DNA of 64,000 nt from UBA4417 sp031550085 (GTDB lineage: Bacteria; Bacteroidota; Bacteroidia; Bacteroidales; UBA4417): NCBI GenBank assembly GCA_031550085.1, contig JAVBOY010000015.1:1-64000 (forward strand), given 5' to 3'. The translations under genes were made by a program, and so were the position numbers. Shown here in pieces: positions 53,473 to 62,522 of the stretch (positions are counted from its first letter, which is position 1; each line of letters opens with the position of its first letter). The notes under the pieces are model-generated. The model worked only from the letters and a program-made list of their open reading frames with translations, was not told where the DNA came from and did no database searches.

Positions 53473-55470
53473 ATGAAAACAAGCTACCTTTTTACGATTC
53501 TTTTCACATTCTTACTAAGCAATTTTACTACCTATGCCCAGTTTGGCGGAGGCGACGGAAGCCAAGGGAATCCTTACCAAATCAGTACGGCTGTGCATTT
53601 AGCCTCTCTAGCAGCCAACGTTAATAACGGAAATGCATATGCAGATACGTATTTCCTGATAACCCAGGATATTGACCTGACGTCATGGATTGATGCCAAC
53701 AGCCCGCAGGAAGGTTGGAATCCGATCGGGTATTATAATTCTGATTCCGACAACAGGCCATTCTGTGGGAATTTTGACGGAAATCGCCATACAATCAGCG
53801 GTATGCGTATTGACCGTCCAACAGCCATTTCAGCCGGATTGTTCGGCCATATTTATACCGGAGCGGTTATAGCAAATATCCGTTTAACCGGTAGCCTGAT
53901 TACCAACGGAGCGAATATCAGTGGCACCGAAAGTGTTAGCTATACCGGTGGTATTGTCGGATACAGTTATTGTTATCAGCAAAAAGGTTGGGGGAGTGTA
54001 TGGATTCAGGGTTGTTCAAACGCAGTGCATATTGTTGGAGGAAGCGGAGAAACAGCTTATACTGGGGGGATTATTGGGTATGGCGAAGCTTACGGAGGCT
54101 ATTACAATGCTCCACAACCAGAAAGCGGTTACGCCAAGATCACAATTTATGAATGCTTTAACAATGGGTTTGTAGAAGGAAGCTCCTGTGTTGGAGGAAT
54201 TGTTGGTGCCATCGAATCTACTAATTACGCTGGGGGCACATCCGATATCATGCTATTCTCGTGTATCAATGCAGCTAATATTATAGGAAATAAAGTAAAA
54301 GTGCATACAGGTGGAATTTGCGGAACAGGACATGCAAGTTACCGCTGCGGTCTAACGATTGATGGTTGTTCAAACAGTGGTAGTATTTTGTCAAAAGCAA
54401 TTTTATATAATGGTGCTACCGGCGGCATTATCGGTTTCGTCAGTGGTGGTGATTTGGATCTCTCCACCTGTAGCAACGGAGGAAATATTGAAGGAAGTGT
54501 TTATGTCGGAGGAATTATCGGCCGTGTTGATGCTGACTATACACCTCCCATGTCAGGCTATTTTTACATCGAGCGATGTTATTCAACTTCATTTTTGAAG
54601 GGATTCGATTATAGTGGCGGGATTGTCGGTTTTGCAGAACATACCTACTCATCCGAGGTTACATTTTATATAGAAAATAATTATTCATCCATGAGTATTG
54701 ATTGTTATAATCCCGGACTGTATGGCGTCGGAGGCATATTAGGATATAAGGATGGGGCCCGAATTCAATTAAACAAAAACTATTTTGATTACGATTTCTG
54801 CAATTACGATGGAGTAGGGAACCAAAGTTCTGCAAGCGGAGTAATGGGTAAGCCGACCGACCAAATGATGCAAAAATCTACGTTCACCGGTTGGAATTTT
54901 TCTCCCTCTGCCAATATGTGGGCTATTTGGAATGGAAAATCGTATCCCTATTTCCAATGGGAAAGTGCACCCGTAACAAACGTGACCAAAAACGGGAGTA
55001 ATTTGGATTTTGAGTTGTGCAATCCGGCTGACAGCATAGTGCTTTTCAAACTTCATAACAACTTAAAGGTACGAAAACAAGCCTCGGCTGCATTTAATTC
55101 CGGCTCACAAAGTTTCCCGATAACTGCTACGCTCAGCAAAAACGATACGGTTTTTTTAGTCGTTTACGAGCCGGAAAAAACCGAATCCTATCCGGTCTTT
55201 TTAGATGATTTTCCGGTCGGTATTTCACAAAAACCTGTTCCTGGTTTAAACGTTCAACTTTATCCGAATCCTGCTACAACCGAGTTGCATATAAAAGTAA
55301 GCGAATTGTTGCCGGTAATTTATACGGTTTACAATGTAACTGGGCAAAAAGTTATACAAGGGAGTATTCAGAATTCCGAAATATTGGATTTGCAGAACCT
55401 TTCAAAAGGAATTTATTTCTTAAAAGTGGATGGAAAAGAATCGAATACGTTGAAATTTGTTAAGAAATAA
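53473..55470 (+). CDS. GLUG-repeat surface protein with T9SS sorting domain
   Basis: The 665-residue protein has a signal peptide (1-22, ending TTYAQ), an opening GGGDGSQGNPYQISTAVHLASLAANV typical of GLUG-type proteins, and eight copies of a GG(I/V)(I/V/C/L)G motif between about residues 155 and 425 (GGIVGY, GGIIGY, GGIVGA, GGICGT, GGIIGF, GGIIGR, GGIVGF, GGILGY). A beta-sandwich follows, then a C-terminal T9SS type A sorting domain (about 590-665: LYPNPATTELHI, LSKGIYFLKV). It would be secreted by the SprA system and displayed on the surface. The GLUG repeats probably form a beta-helix; binding to a surface or polymer is inference. Confidence 0.85.
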   Translation: MKTSYLFTILFTFLLSNFTTYAQFGGGDGSQGNPYQISTAVHLASLAANVNNGNAYADTYFLITQDIDLTSWIDANSPQEGWNPIGYYNSDSDNRPFCGNFDGNRHTISGMRIDRPTAISAGLFGHIYTGAVIANIRLTGSLITNGANISGTESVSYTGGIVGYSYCYQQKGWGSVWIQGCSNAVHIVGGSGETAYTGGIIGYGEAYGGYYNAPQPESGYAKITIYECFNNGFVEGSSCVGGIVGAIESTNYAGGTSDIMLFSCINAANIIGNKVKVHTGGICGTGHASYRCGLTIDGCSNSGSILSKAILYNGATGGIIGFVSGGDLDLSTCSNGGNIEGSVYVGGIIGRVDADYTPPMSGYFYIERCYSTSFLKGFDYSGGIVGFAEHTYSSEVTFYIENNYSSMSIDCYNPGLYGVGGILGYKDGARIQLNKNYFDYDFCNYDGVGNQSSASGVMGKPTDQMMQKSTFTGWNFSPSANMWAIWNGKSYPYFQWESAPVTNVTKNGSNLDFELCNPADSIVLFKLHNNLKVRKQASAAFNSGSQSFPITATLSKNDTVFLVVYEPEKTESYPVFLDDFPVGISQKPVPGLNVQLYPNPATTELHIKVSELLPVIYTVYNVTGQKVIQGSIQNSEILDLQNLSKGIYFLKVDGKESNTLKFVKK

Positions 55471-55505
55471 TCAAATATTTTCTTCTTCTGGTAGAGAAAA
55501 CCTAA

Positions 55506-55562
55506 ATCATTCCTTGTAGAGTTTCCGTACACAAGAGGTGTTCTACAGGAATGATCTTTTTT
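55506..55562. terminator. Terminator between the GLUG gene and glmS
   Basis: ATCATTCCTTGTAG (55506-55519) pairs with CTACAGGAATGAT (55543-55555), followed by CTTTTTT. The two genes are convergent, so it can serve both. Confidence 0.75.
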
Positions 55563-55565
55563 AAG

Positions 55566-57404
55566 TTATTCCACCGTCACTGATTTGGCCAGATTGCGGG
55601 GTTGGTCTACATTGCACCCGCGCATAACCGCCATATGGTACGAAAGCAATTGAAGCGGAATTACGGTTAAAAGAGGCGTCAATATTTCTTCTGTTTCCGG
55701 AATTTCAATCACGTGGTCAGCAATGTTGGCAATGGTTGTATCGCCTTCGTTGACCACGGCAATTACTTTCCCTTTGCGTGCTTTTACTTCCTGGATGTTG
55801 GATACGATTTTTTCGTAAGCGCTTTGGTTGGTTGCCAAGACGACAACGGGCATGTACTCATCGATGAGTGCAATGGGGCCGTGTTTCATTTCAGCGGCAG
55901 GATAGCCTTCGGCATGGATGTAGGAAATTTCTTTCAGTTTCAAAGCGCCTTCCAATGCCACGGGGAAATTGTACCCGCGCCCCAAATAAAGGAAATTCGA
56001 AACGTCTTTATACAGTTTGGCAATTTGTTTCACTACTTCATTGGTTTGAAGGGCTTTTTCCATTTTTTGCGGAATTTGTTCCAATTCACAAAGAATTTGG
56101 TGTAGCTTGTTGTTGGAGAGCGTACCTTTTTTCAACGCGGTTTCCAAAGCAATCAACGAAAGAACGGCGACTTGGGTGGTAAACGCTTTGGTCGATGCAA
56201 CCCCGATTTCCGGACCGGCATGAGTATAGGATCCTGCATTTGCCATACGGGCAATGGAGGAACCGATTACGTTGCAAACTCCGTAAATAAAGGCATGATT
56301 CTTTTTTGCCAATTCCATAGCAGCCAAAGTATCGGCTGTTTCGCCCGATTGGGATATGGCCAGCAAAACGTCACCGGATTGAATTACCGGATTCCGGTAG
56401 CGAAATTCGGAGGCATACTCCACTTCCACCGGAATACGTGCCAAATCCTCGATCAAGTATTCGCCGACCAAACCGGCATGCCACGAAGTTCCGCAAGCGG
56501 TAATCAAATAGCGTTTGGCTTGGGTCATTTTAGATTCGTATTCCCGGAAAGCGCCCAGATTAATCCAGTTCTGGGAAGCATTAAAACGCCCACGCAAAGC
56601 ATCTATCAAAGCGCGGGGTTGTTCGTAAATTTCCTTTAACATGAAATGGGGAAAGCCGCCTTTTTCGATTTTTTCCAAATCCATGTCCAGTTTCTGAATG
56701 TAGTGGTTTACCGGGACATTGCTTAAATCCTTTATTTCGTACGTTCCTTTGCGGTCCAGAACCACGTATTCGTTATCGTCCAGATAAATGACATTTCGCG
56801 TGTATTCAATAATGGAGGAAGCATCGGAGGCCACAAAAAATTCATTTTCGCCCAGGCCGATCACCAACGGGCTGCTTTTCCGCGCAGCAACCAACAGATT
56901 CGGTTGCTGGTTGTCGAGCAAGGCAATGGCATAAGCTCCAACCACTTTGTTCAATGCGATACGGACGGCATTCTCGATGGTGGTATTATTTTGGATCAAC
57001 GCATCTTCGATGAGATTTACCAGCACTTCGGTATCAGTTTCGGAGTAAAAGGTATAGCCGCGCTTGCGCAATTCTTCTTTTAAGGAATTGTAATTTTCAA
57101 TGATTCCGTTGTGAATCAGCACCAAGCGCCCCGACATGGAGGTATGTGGGTGCGCATTTGTGTCGTTCGGCAAGCCGTGGGTTGCCCAACGCGTATGACC
57201 GATTCCCAAGGTTCCCGACACATCTACATTGGAAAGAATTTTTTCCAGATCCGCCACCTTTCCGGCTTTTTTAAATACTTTCAGTTCCGAATTCAACACG
57301 GCAATCCCGGCACTGTCGTATCCGCGGTATTCCAAACGTTTCAATCCTTTAAGCAAAATGGGAGATGCTTGCTTTTCTCCAATGTATCCGACAATCCCAC
57401 ACAT
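55566..57404 (-). CDS. glmS: Glutamine-fructose-6-phosphate aminotransferase
   Basis: The 612-residue protein begins MCGIVGYIG, in which Cys2 is the glutaminase nucleophile, and continues with GHTRWATHG. Two SIS sugar-isomerase domains follow (ITACGTSWHAG, ISQSGETADTLAA, AEGYPAAEMKHGPIALIDE), ending RNLAKSVTVE. It makes glucosamine-6-phosphate, the first step to UDP-GlcNAc for peptidoglycan and lipopolysaccharide. Standard length. It lies 110 bases downstream of murF-alr on the same strand. Confidence 0.97.
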   Translation of the reverse strand: MCGIVGYIGEKQASPILLKGLKRLEYRGYDSAGIAVLNSELKVFKKAGKVADLEKILSNVDVSGTLGIGHTRWATHGLPNDTNAHPHTSMSGRLVLIHNGIIENYNSLKEELRKRGYTFYSETDTEVLVNLIEDALIQNNTTIENAVRIALNKVVGAYAIALLDNQQPNLLVAARKSSPLVIGLGENEFFVASDASSIIEYTRNVIYLDDNEYVVLDRKGTYEIKDLSNVPVNHYIQKLDMDLEKIEKGGFPHFMLKEIYEQPRALIDALRGRFNASQNWINLGAFREYESKMTQAKRYLITACGTSWHAGLVGEYLIEDLARIPVEVEYASEFRYRNPVIQSGDVLLAISQSGETADTLAAMELAKKNHAFIYGVCNVIGSSIARMANAGSYTHAGPEIGVASTKAFTTQVAVLSLIALETALKKGTLSNNKLHQILCELEQIPQKMEKALQTNEVVKQIAKLYKDVSNFLYLGRGYNFPVALEGALKLKEISYIHAEGYPAAEMKHGPIALIDEYMPVVVLATNQSAYEKIVSNIQEVKARKGKVIAVVNEGDTTIANIADHVIEIPETEEILTPLLTVIPLQLLSYHMAVMRGCNVDQPRNLAKSVTVE

Positions 57405-57514
57405 AAATTTTTATTTGATTTTTATAACTTCGTTTCTTTTGTATTAGTTTGGTTTTTAGAAATATTATAAAACCAACCCGTCTACAAGGCGGTTTTCAAG
57501 TTTTTTGCCTGTTT

Positions 57515-59998
57515 TTATTCTTCGAAATACACCCGCTTCACCCGCCGGGAAATTCCGGTTAAAATCTCGTATGGAATGGTTTGCAACGCTTCCGCCATTT
57601 TTTGGACCGGCAATTCTTTCCCGAAAACAATCACCGGGTCCCCTTCGTTTGCGGGTACGCCCGTGATATCCACCATGCACATGTCCATGCAAACATTTCC
57701 GATAAAGGGAACCAATTGCCCATGGATCCACACATGACCTCTTTCGTTACTCAGACGACGGTTCAATCCGTCGGCATAGCCAACCGGCAAGGTAGCTACT
57801 GTTGTTTTGCGCGTAGCTTTCCAAGCCTGGTTGTATCCAACCGTTTCTCCGATGTCAATTTGCTTTATTTGGGAAATGATGGTGCGCAACGTACTCACGT
57901 TTTGCAGTTGTTCCTGTTCTTTTTCCAGTGGCGCTACACCATAAAGGCCGATTCCCAAACGGATCATATCCCATTGTGCTTCCGGAAAACGGCTGGCTCC
58001 GGCCGTATTGGCAATGTGACAAAGGATTTTGTAATCGAATTCGCTGCAAAGGGTCCCGGCCATTTGCGTAAACAACCTGATTTGATGACGCGTAAATTCA
58101 TCCCGTTCGGGATTATCGGCTGCAGCCAGATGCGAAAAAACCGATTGGATGCGAAGTTGCGGAATATTTTTCAACGCCGGCAGCAATCCCGGTAAATCTT
58201 TTTGCTCGAATCCCAACCGCTTCATTCCGGTATCCAGTTTTAAATGAATACCGAATTCTCCTTCTTCGGGCGGAATCCTTTTTAAAACATCCGCCAGCAA
58301 CTTCAACACGCGGAAGCTGTATATTTCCGGTTCCAGACGGTATTTTATCATGCTTTCAAAACTTGCTTCATCAGGATTCATGACCATAATGGGCATGGTA
58401 ATCCCGGACTGCCGCAATTCAACGCCTTCATCGGCATAGGCAACCGCTAAATAATCCACCCGGTGAAATTGTAACTTGTTGGCAATCTCAAACCCTCCGC
58501 TTCCATACGAGAACGCTTTCACCAAAACCATGGTTTTCACTCCCGGCTTTAACAGGGAATGGTAATAATTGAGGTTCGCGATCAAGGCATTCAGATCGAT
58601 TTCCAGAACCGTTTCATGCGTTTTTTGTTGCAACACTTCAAAAATGCGCTCAAATTCAAACCGGCGCGATCCTTTCAATAAAACGGCTTCGTTCAAAAAA
58701 GAATTCGAAGCGGGGGAATCCAAAAAAGCCTGGGTTGATTCGTAAAAGGATTTTTCCATGGAAAAACAACTGCGTTGCCCGCTGATTGCTTCGCCAATAC
58801 CAATCAAGCGGTCAATTTTTTTATTGACCAACAGGGTGTTGATATAGTTGTAAAGCAGTTCATCCGGTTGGCCGCTTTGGAAAATATCGCTTAAAATGAT
58901 GGTTTTTTTCGGGTGTTGATTTTGTTGGTTCAACAGGTCAATTGCAATAGCCAAAGATTCCAAATCGCTGTTATAACTGTCATTTATAATGGTGCAGTTG
59001 TTTTTCCCTTCTTTCATTTCAAGGCGCATTGCAATCGGTTGGAGTTCCGCCATCCGACTGGAAATGAAATCATTCGAGAAGCCTAACAAAAGCAAAGTGG
59101 CCCAACAATGCGTTGCATTTTCAACGGAAGCTTCGTCGGTAAACGGAATTTTCATGGAAATTTGACTTCCGTTAAACCGGGCATCAAGGATTGTTTCTGT
59201 TCCGTTGAAATGGGCTTTAATCAGTTGCAGGTTGCTTTGTAAAGAATACCCCCAGGAAAAAACAGGGATCTTTTTTTTCGCGTTTTGGATGAATTCCGCG
59301 ATCCATGGATGATCGGAACAATAAATCAAGGTTTCAACATCCGAAAAAAGTTGCATTTTCTCGGAAATTTTTTGCGTCATGCTTTCAAATCCTTCGTCAT
59401 GAGCATGTCCGATGTTTGTGAAAATCCCGATTGTCGGTTCAATGATCCGCTGTAAGTTTCGCATTTCATGAGGTTGCGAAATTCCCGCCTCAAAAATTCC
59501 AATTTCATGTCCGGCATCCATTTTCCAAACAGAAAGGGGTACTCCGATTTGCGAATTGTAACTTTTGGGGTTTCGAATCACTTTTTTGACCGGGCACAGC
59601 ATCTGAAAAAGCCATTCTTTCACAATGGTTTTACCATTGCTCCCTGTGATGCCGATAACGGGTATCTGAAACTGTTTGCGATGAACAGTGGCCAAATGTT
59701 GTAATGCAGCCAACGTATCGTCGACCCGCAGCACATTCACATCATCGTAGGGGAATAAAATTTCAGGCTGTGTTTGCACCACAAAATTGCGGATTCCTTT
59801 TTGATAGGCTTCAAGGAGGTATCTTGCTCCGTCGTTGCGGAAAGTTTTTATCGCAAAAAACAAATCGCCCAGTTGCAATCCCACTTTGCGGCTGTCGGTG
59901 ACCAGATTGGTTATCCGGCAATCTTTATTTGCCGATTTTTTAAAGTCTCCTTTAATAATCGCCGCAATTTGCGCTATGGTATAATTTGTTTCCTGCAT
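57515..59998 (-). CDS. murF-alr: MurF-Alr fusion: D-Ala-D-Ala adding enzyme and alanine racemase
   Basis: The 827-residue protein joins two enzymes. Residues 1 to about 455 are MurF (UDP-MurNAc-tripeptide:D-Ala-D-Ala ligase) with GITGSNGKT (116-124), EAGISQPHEM and NDSYNSDLES. Residues about 462-827 are a PLP-dependent alanine racemase with the pyridoxal lysine Lys494 (VLVKAFSYGSG), a tyrosine motif VGYNQAW as the other acid-base residue, and IGNVCMDMCMVD. The racemase makes D-alanine and MurF uses the D-Ala dipeptide, so fusing them links supply to use. This fusion is known in Bacteroidota. It lies upstream of glmS on the same strand. Confidence 0.95.
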   Translation of the reverse strand: MQETNYTIAQIAAIIKGDFKKSANKDCRITNLVTDSRKVGLQLGDLFFAIKTFRNDGARYLLEAYQKGIRNFVVQTQPEILFPYDDVNVLRVDDTLAALQHLATVHRKQFQIPVIGITGSNGKTIVKEWLFQMLCPVKKVIRNPKSYNSQIGVPLSVWKMDAGHEIGIFEAGISQPHEMRNLQRIIEPTIGIFTNIGHAHDEGFESMTQKISEKMQLFSDVETLIYCSDHPWIAEFIQNAKKKIPVFSWGYSLQSNLQLIKAHFNGTETILDARFNGSQISMKIPFTDEASVENATHCWATLLLLGFSNDFISSRMAELQPIAMRLEMKEGKNNCTIINDSYNSDLESLAIAIDLLNQQNQHPKKTIILSDIFQSGQPDELLYNYINTLLVNKKIDRLIGIGEAISGQRSCFSMEKSFYESTQAFLDSPASNSFLNEAVLLKGSRRFEFERIFEVLQQKTHETVLEIDLNALIANLNYYHSLLKPGVKTMVLVKAFSYGSGGFEIANKLQFHRVDYLAVAYADEGVELRQSGITMPIMVMNPDEASFESMIKYRLEPEIYSFRVLKLLADVLKRIPPEEGEFGIHLKLDTGMKRLGFEQKDLPGLLPALKNIPQLRIQSVFSHLAAADNPERDEFTRHQIRLFTQMAGTLCSEFDYKILCHIANTAGASRFPEAQWDMIRLGIGLYGVAPLEKEQEQLQNVSTLRTIISQIKQIDIGETVGYNQAWKATRKTTVATLPVGYADGLNRRLSNERGHVWIHGQLVPFIGNVCMDMCMVDITGVPANEGDPVIVFGKELPVQKMAEALQTIPYEILTGISRRVKRVYFEE

Positions 59999-60096
59999 CT
60001 TCTTTTAAAACATGAGCTTTTTGCAATCAAACTCAATTATTGTTGCTCCATTCAATAACAAAAAAACAGCTTGGCATGGTATGCGCTGGCGTTTTT

Positions 60097-61032
60097 TTAT
60101 TTTTCCACTTTGGTTGCCAGAGATTTAAATCCTTTGCCCAATATCTCATAAGAATCCAACACAGCAATAAAAGCTTCCGGATCAATTTCGTGGATGTATT
60201 CCTGCAACATGGAAAGCTCGCGGGGCGATACCACCGTAAAAATAATTTTTTTCTCCGCCTGGCTATACATTCCTTCTCCTTGCAAAAAAGTACCGCCCCG
60301 CTGAATTTTGTATACCAACCGCTCCCGGATTTCTTCATACTTCTCGGAAACGATAAACAATGTTTTTTCGTATGAAAAGCCATGCAGAGCGGTGTCAATC
60401 ACCTTGCCCATCACATAAATGGTAATCCAGCTATACAAAGGGACCTGCCAGTCGGCAAAAGCCACAAACCCGATAATTACAATGCAAGCATCGACAATCA
60501 TCATCATTTGCCCGATCGGGCGGCTTAAGAATTTTGACAAAAGCATGGCAATAACATCGCTTCCGCCGCTTGTGGCTTTGGCTTTGAAGGTCATGGCCAC
60601 TCCCAACCCAATCAATAATCCGCCGAAAATGCATGAGACCAGCACATCCTTTACCAAAGGGGTATCCCCATTATAATATTGTATCAAATCGACATAAACG
60701 GAAGTTAAAATAAAGGCAGTTACCGTTTTGGCGCCGAACTTGGGTCCCAAGATCCGGGTTCCGATAATTGTAAGCGGTATATTGAAACACAACGCTGTAA
60801 TCCCCAAAGGCAATCCCTCGGGCGCCCAGGAAAAGACTCCTTTCGACAAATGGTGAATCACAATGGAAATGCCGTAAATACCGCCGGGTACAATTTTATT
60901 CGGGTTTACAAACAGGACATATCCCAACGATATCAGAAAAGTTCCTACAACGACCAACAAATAATCGCTAAACCAGCGGGCTGAGAATATTTTTTCACTC
61001 TTTAATAAAATGGAAGGAGCCATCGGACACAA
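60097..61032 (-). CDS. YitT-family membrane protein (DUF2179)
   Basis: The 311-residue protein has six hydrophobic segments in the first 220 residues (including YLLVVVGTFLISLGYVLFV and GLLIGLGVAMTF) and a C-terminal cytoplasmic DUF2179 domain (about 225-300, KTLFIVSEKYEEIRERL, IIFTVVSPRELSMLQEYI). This is the YitT/YvjA group, whose transport role is unknown. An ATG three codons in (MAPSILL) is equally likely as start. It is transcribed toward murF-alr with about 100 bases between them. Confidence 0.85.
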   Translation of the reverse strand: MCPMAPSILLKSEKIFSARWFSDYLLVVVGTFLISLGYVLFVNPNKIVPGGIYGISIVIHHLSKGVFSWAPEGLPLGITALCFNIPLTIIGTRILGPKFGAKTVTAFILTSVYVDLIQYYNGDTPLVKDVLVSCIFGGLLIGLGVAMTFKAKATSGGSDVIAMLLSKFLSRPIGQMMMIVDACIVIIGFVAFADWQVPLYSWITIYVMGKVIDTALHGFSYEKTLFIVSEKYEEIRERLVYKIQRGGTFLQGEGMYSQAEKKIIFTVVSPRELSMLQEYIHEIDPEAFIAVLDSYEILGKGFKSLATKVEK

Positions 61033-61106
61033 TAAGTAAAGTCAAAATACAGTTATAAATTTTGCTTCCAACGAGTAAGAATTAGTTTGAATCGGTTGCA
61101 AATATC

Positions 61107-61135
61107 CAAAAAAAAAAGACCCTAAGCGAAGGATC
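61107..61135 (-). terminator. Minus-strand terminator upstream of the YitT gene
   Basis: On the minus strand GATCCTT and AGGGTC form a short stem (61118-61135), followed by a run of eleven T (plus strand poly-A at 61108-61118). No minus-strand gene ends just before it; it lies in the leader region of the YitT gene or ends a small RNA. Confidence 0.5.
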
Positions 61136-61226
61136 TGGATAAAAATACAAAGCATTTTTACACTTCGAAAATGGTGTGAAGGGATTATCATTAAAAAAAA
61201 TATTTCAAAACATTATTTTCAATTAT

Positions 61227-61258
61227 CTTGTTTATCTGGTTTGCAATTAATACTTTTG
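61227..61258 (+). promoter_or_regulatory. Promoter of the PorP/SprF-like gene
   Basis: CTTG (61227-61230), 20-bp spacer, TACTTTTG (61251-61258). Transcription would start near 61266, which rules out an ATG at 61241 and leaves 61271 or 61310. A second TACTTTTG lies at 61293-61300. Confidence 0.65.
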
Positions 61259-61309
61259 CGAGTTCGAAACATGTTATACTTTTTTCAAAAATTACTTTTG
61301 GCGATATTT

Positions 61310-62284
61310 ATGCGGCAACGGGTACTTTGTCTTAAAATATTTCTTTTCATTCTTTCCGTAATCCCGCTCGGAAAATTACAAAGCCTGTTTGCGCAGCAAG
61401 AACCCCATTTTACCCAAAACATGTTCAATTATTCGTTCATCAATCCGGGACATTACGGCTTATCAGATGCAATCTGTGTCACGGGACTCTACCGGGAGCA
61501 ATGGGTCGGTTTTAAAGACGAAGATGGGAATAATGTAAGACCGAGGACCTTGGCCGTCACCCTTGATTCTCCGATCCGGGTTTTACATGGCGGTGTCGGC
61601 CTGGCAATTCTTCAGGATCAATTGGCTTTTTTCAAAGACGTTGGCGTCCGGTTGGGATACTCTTACCATCTTCCCATTGGCAGCGGAAAACTTGGAATCG
61701 GTGCGAATGTGAGTTTTTTGAGTAAAAGTACCGACTTTTCGAAATTTATCCCGGTGGATGAAGGTGATCCATCCATAGCTAGTGGTACTGCAAAAGGAAT
61801 CATGTTTACTGATTTTTCCATCGGGGCTTTTTACAACGCACAAAATTTTTATGCCTCCTTTTCGTCCACGCAAATGCTTGAAACCGAAAAATCGCTGAAC
61901 AATGAAGGGACAAACAACTCGTACTACAAGTTAAGAAGGCACTTTTTTTTAGGCAGCGGTTACAGTTTCCCCTGGAAAGGAAATCCGGCCTATATGGTTA
62001 CTCCATCGGCACTCTTGACAACAGACGGTTCCAGCCTTCAGGTGGATTTCAATGCCATGCTTACCATCAACCAAAAAGTTTGGACAGGCGTCGGTTACCG
62101 TTTAAATGAGTCGGCATCTTTGATGGTTGGCTGGATGATTAAAGACTTTGACATCGGTTACTCGTACGACATCCCAATGTCTCGCGTAGCAGTGACGGGA
62201 AGCCATGAAATAATGGTTCGTTACCGGTTTAAAATAGAACGGGAAAAAACAAAAAGTGGATACAGAAATACAAGATTTTTATAA
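61310..62284 (+). CDS. PorP/SprF-family T9SS outer-membrane protein
   Basis: From ATG 61310 the 324-residue protein has a signal peptide ending LQSLFAQ, then QEPHFTQNMFNYSFINPGHYG, the hallmark start of PorP/SprF-family proteins, and a beta-barrel body (GVGLAILQDQLAFFKDVGVRLGYSY, VWTGVGYRLNESASLMVGW, DIGYSYDIPMS). These proteins pair with PorE/SprE-type modules or with GldJ/GldK in the T9SS. It lies upstream of gldK and gldL in the same direction, as in other Bacteroidota. The ATG at 61271 is a possible alternative start; 61310 gives the cleaner signal peptide. Confidence 0.9.
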   Translation: MRQRVLCLKIFLFILSVIPLGKLQSLFAQQEPHFTQNMFNYSFINPGHYGLSDAICVTGLYREQWVGFKDEDGNNVRPRTLAVTLDSPIRVLHGGVGLAILQDQLAFFKDVGVRLGYSYHLPIGSGKLGIGANVSFLSKSTDFSKFIPVDEGDPSIASGTAKGIMFTDFSIGAFYNAQNFYASFSSTQMLETEKSLNNEGTNNSYYKLRRHFFLGSGYSFPWKGNPAYMVTPSALLTTDGSSLQVDFNAMLTINQKVWTGVGYRLNESASLMVGWMIKDFDIGYSYDIPMSRVAVTGSHEIMVRYRFKIEREKTKSGYRNTRFL

Positions 62285-62289
62285 TAATA

Positions 62290-62319
62290 TTGTCCAGGTT
62301 TCTATTTTTTTTATATTTG
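62290..62319 (+). promoter_or_regulatory. Promoter of gldK
   Basis: TTG (62290-62292), 19-bp spacer, TATATTTG (62312-62319): an exact Bacteroidetes promoter directly after the porP stop. It predicts a leader of about 195 bases before the gldK ATG. A second, weaker -7-like word TACTTTCG is at 62462-62469. Confidence 0.75.
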
Positions 62320-62522
62320 CGGCGGATTAAAAAAAGTTAAATTCTGGACAAGTAATTTATATAAATGTTGGTATCCTGTAAAATAAAGAAAGCTACTTGA
62401 CGTTATTTTTTACCAAGCTAGTTCATTGAAATAAAACATATAGCCCTCAAATGGAGCGAATTACTTTCGCGGCCATACTGAATTACACAAACTTAACTTG
62501 AAAGCAAATAAAATATTTTGAA

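Noticed and set aside
60033..60398. Minus-strand frame in front of murF-alr
   Set aside because: Lies inside and beside the YitT gene in another frame; no conserved motif.
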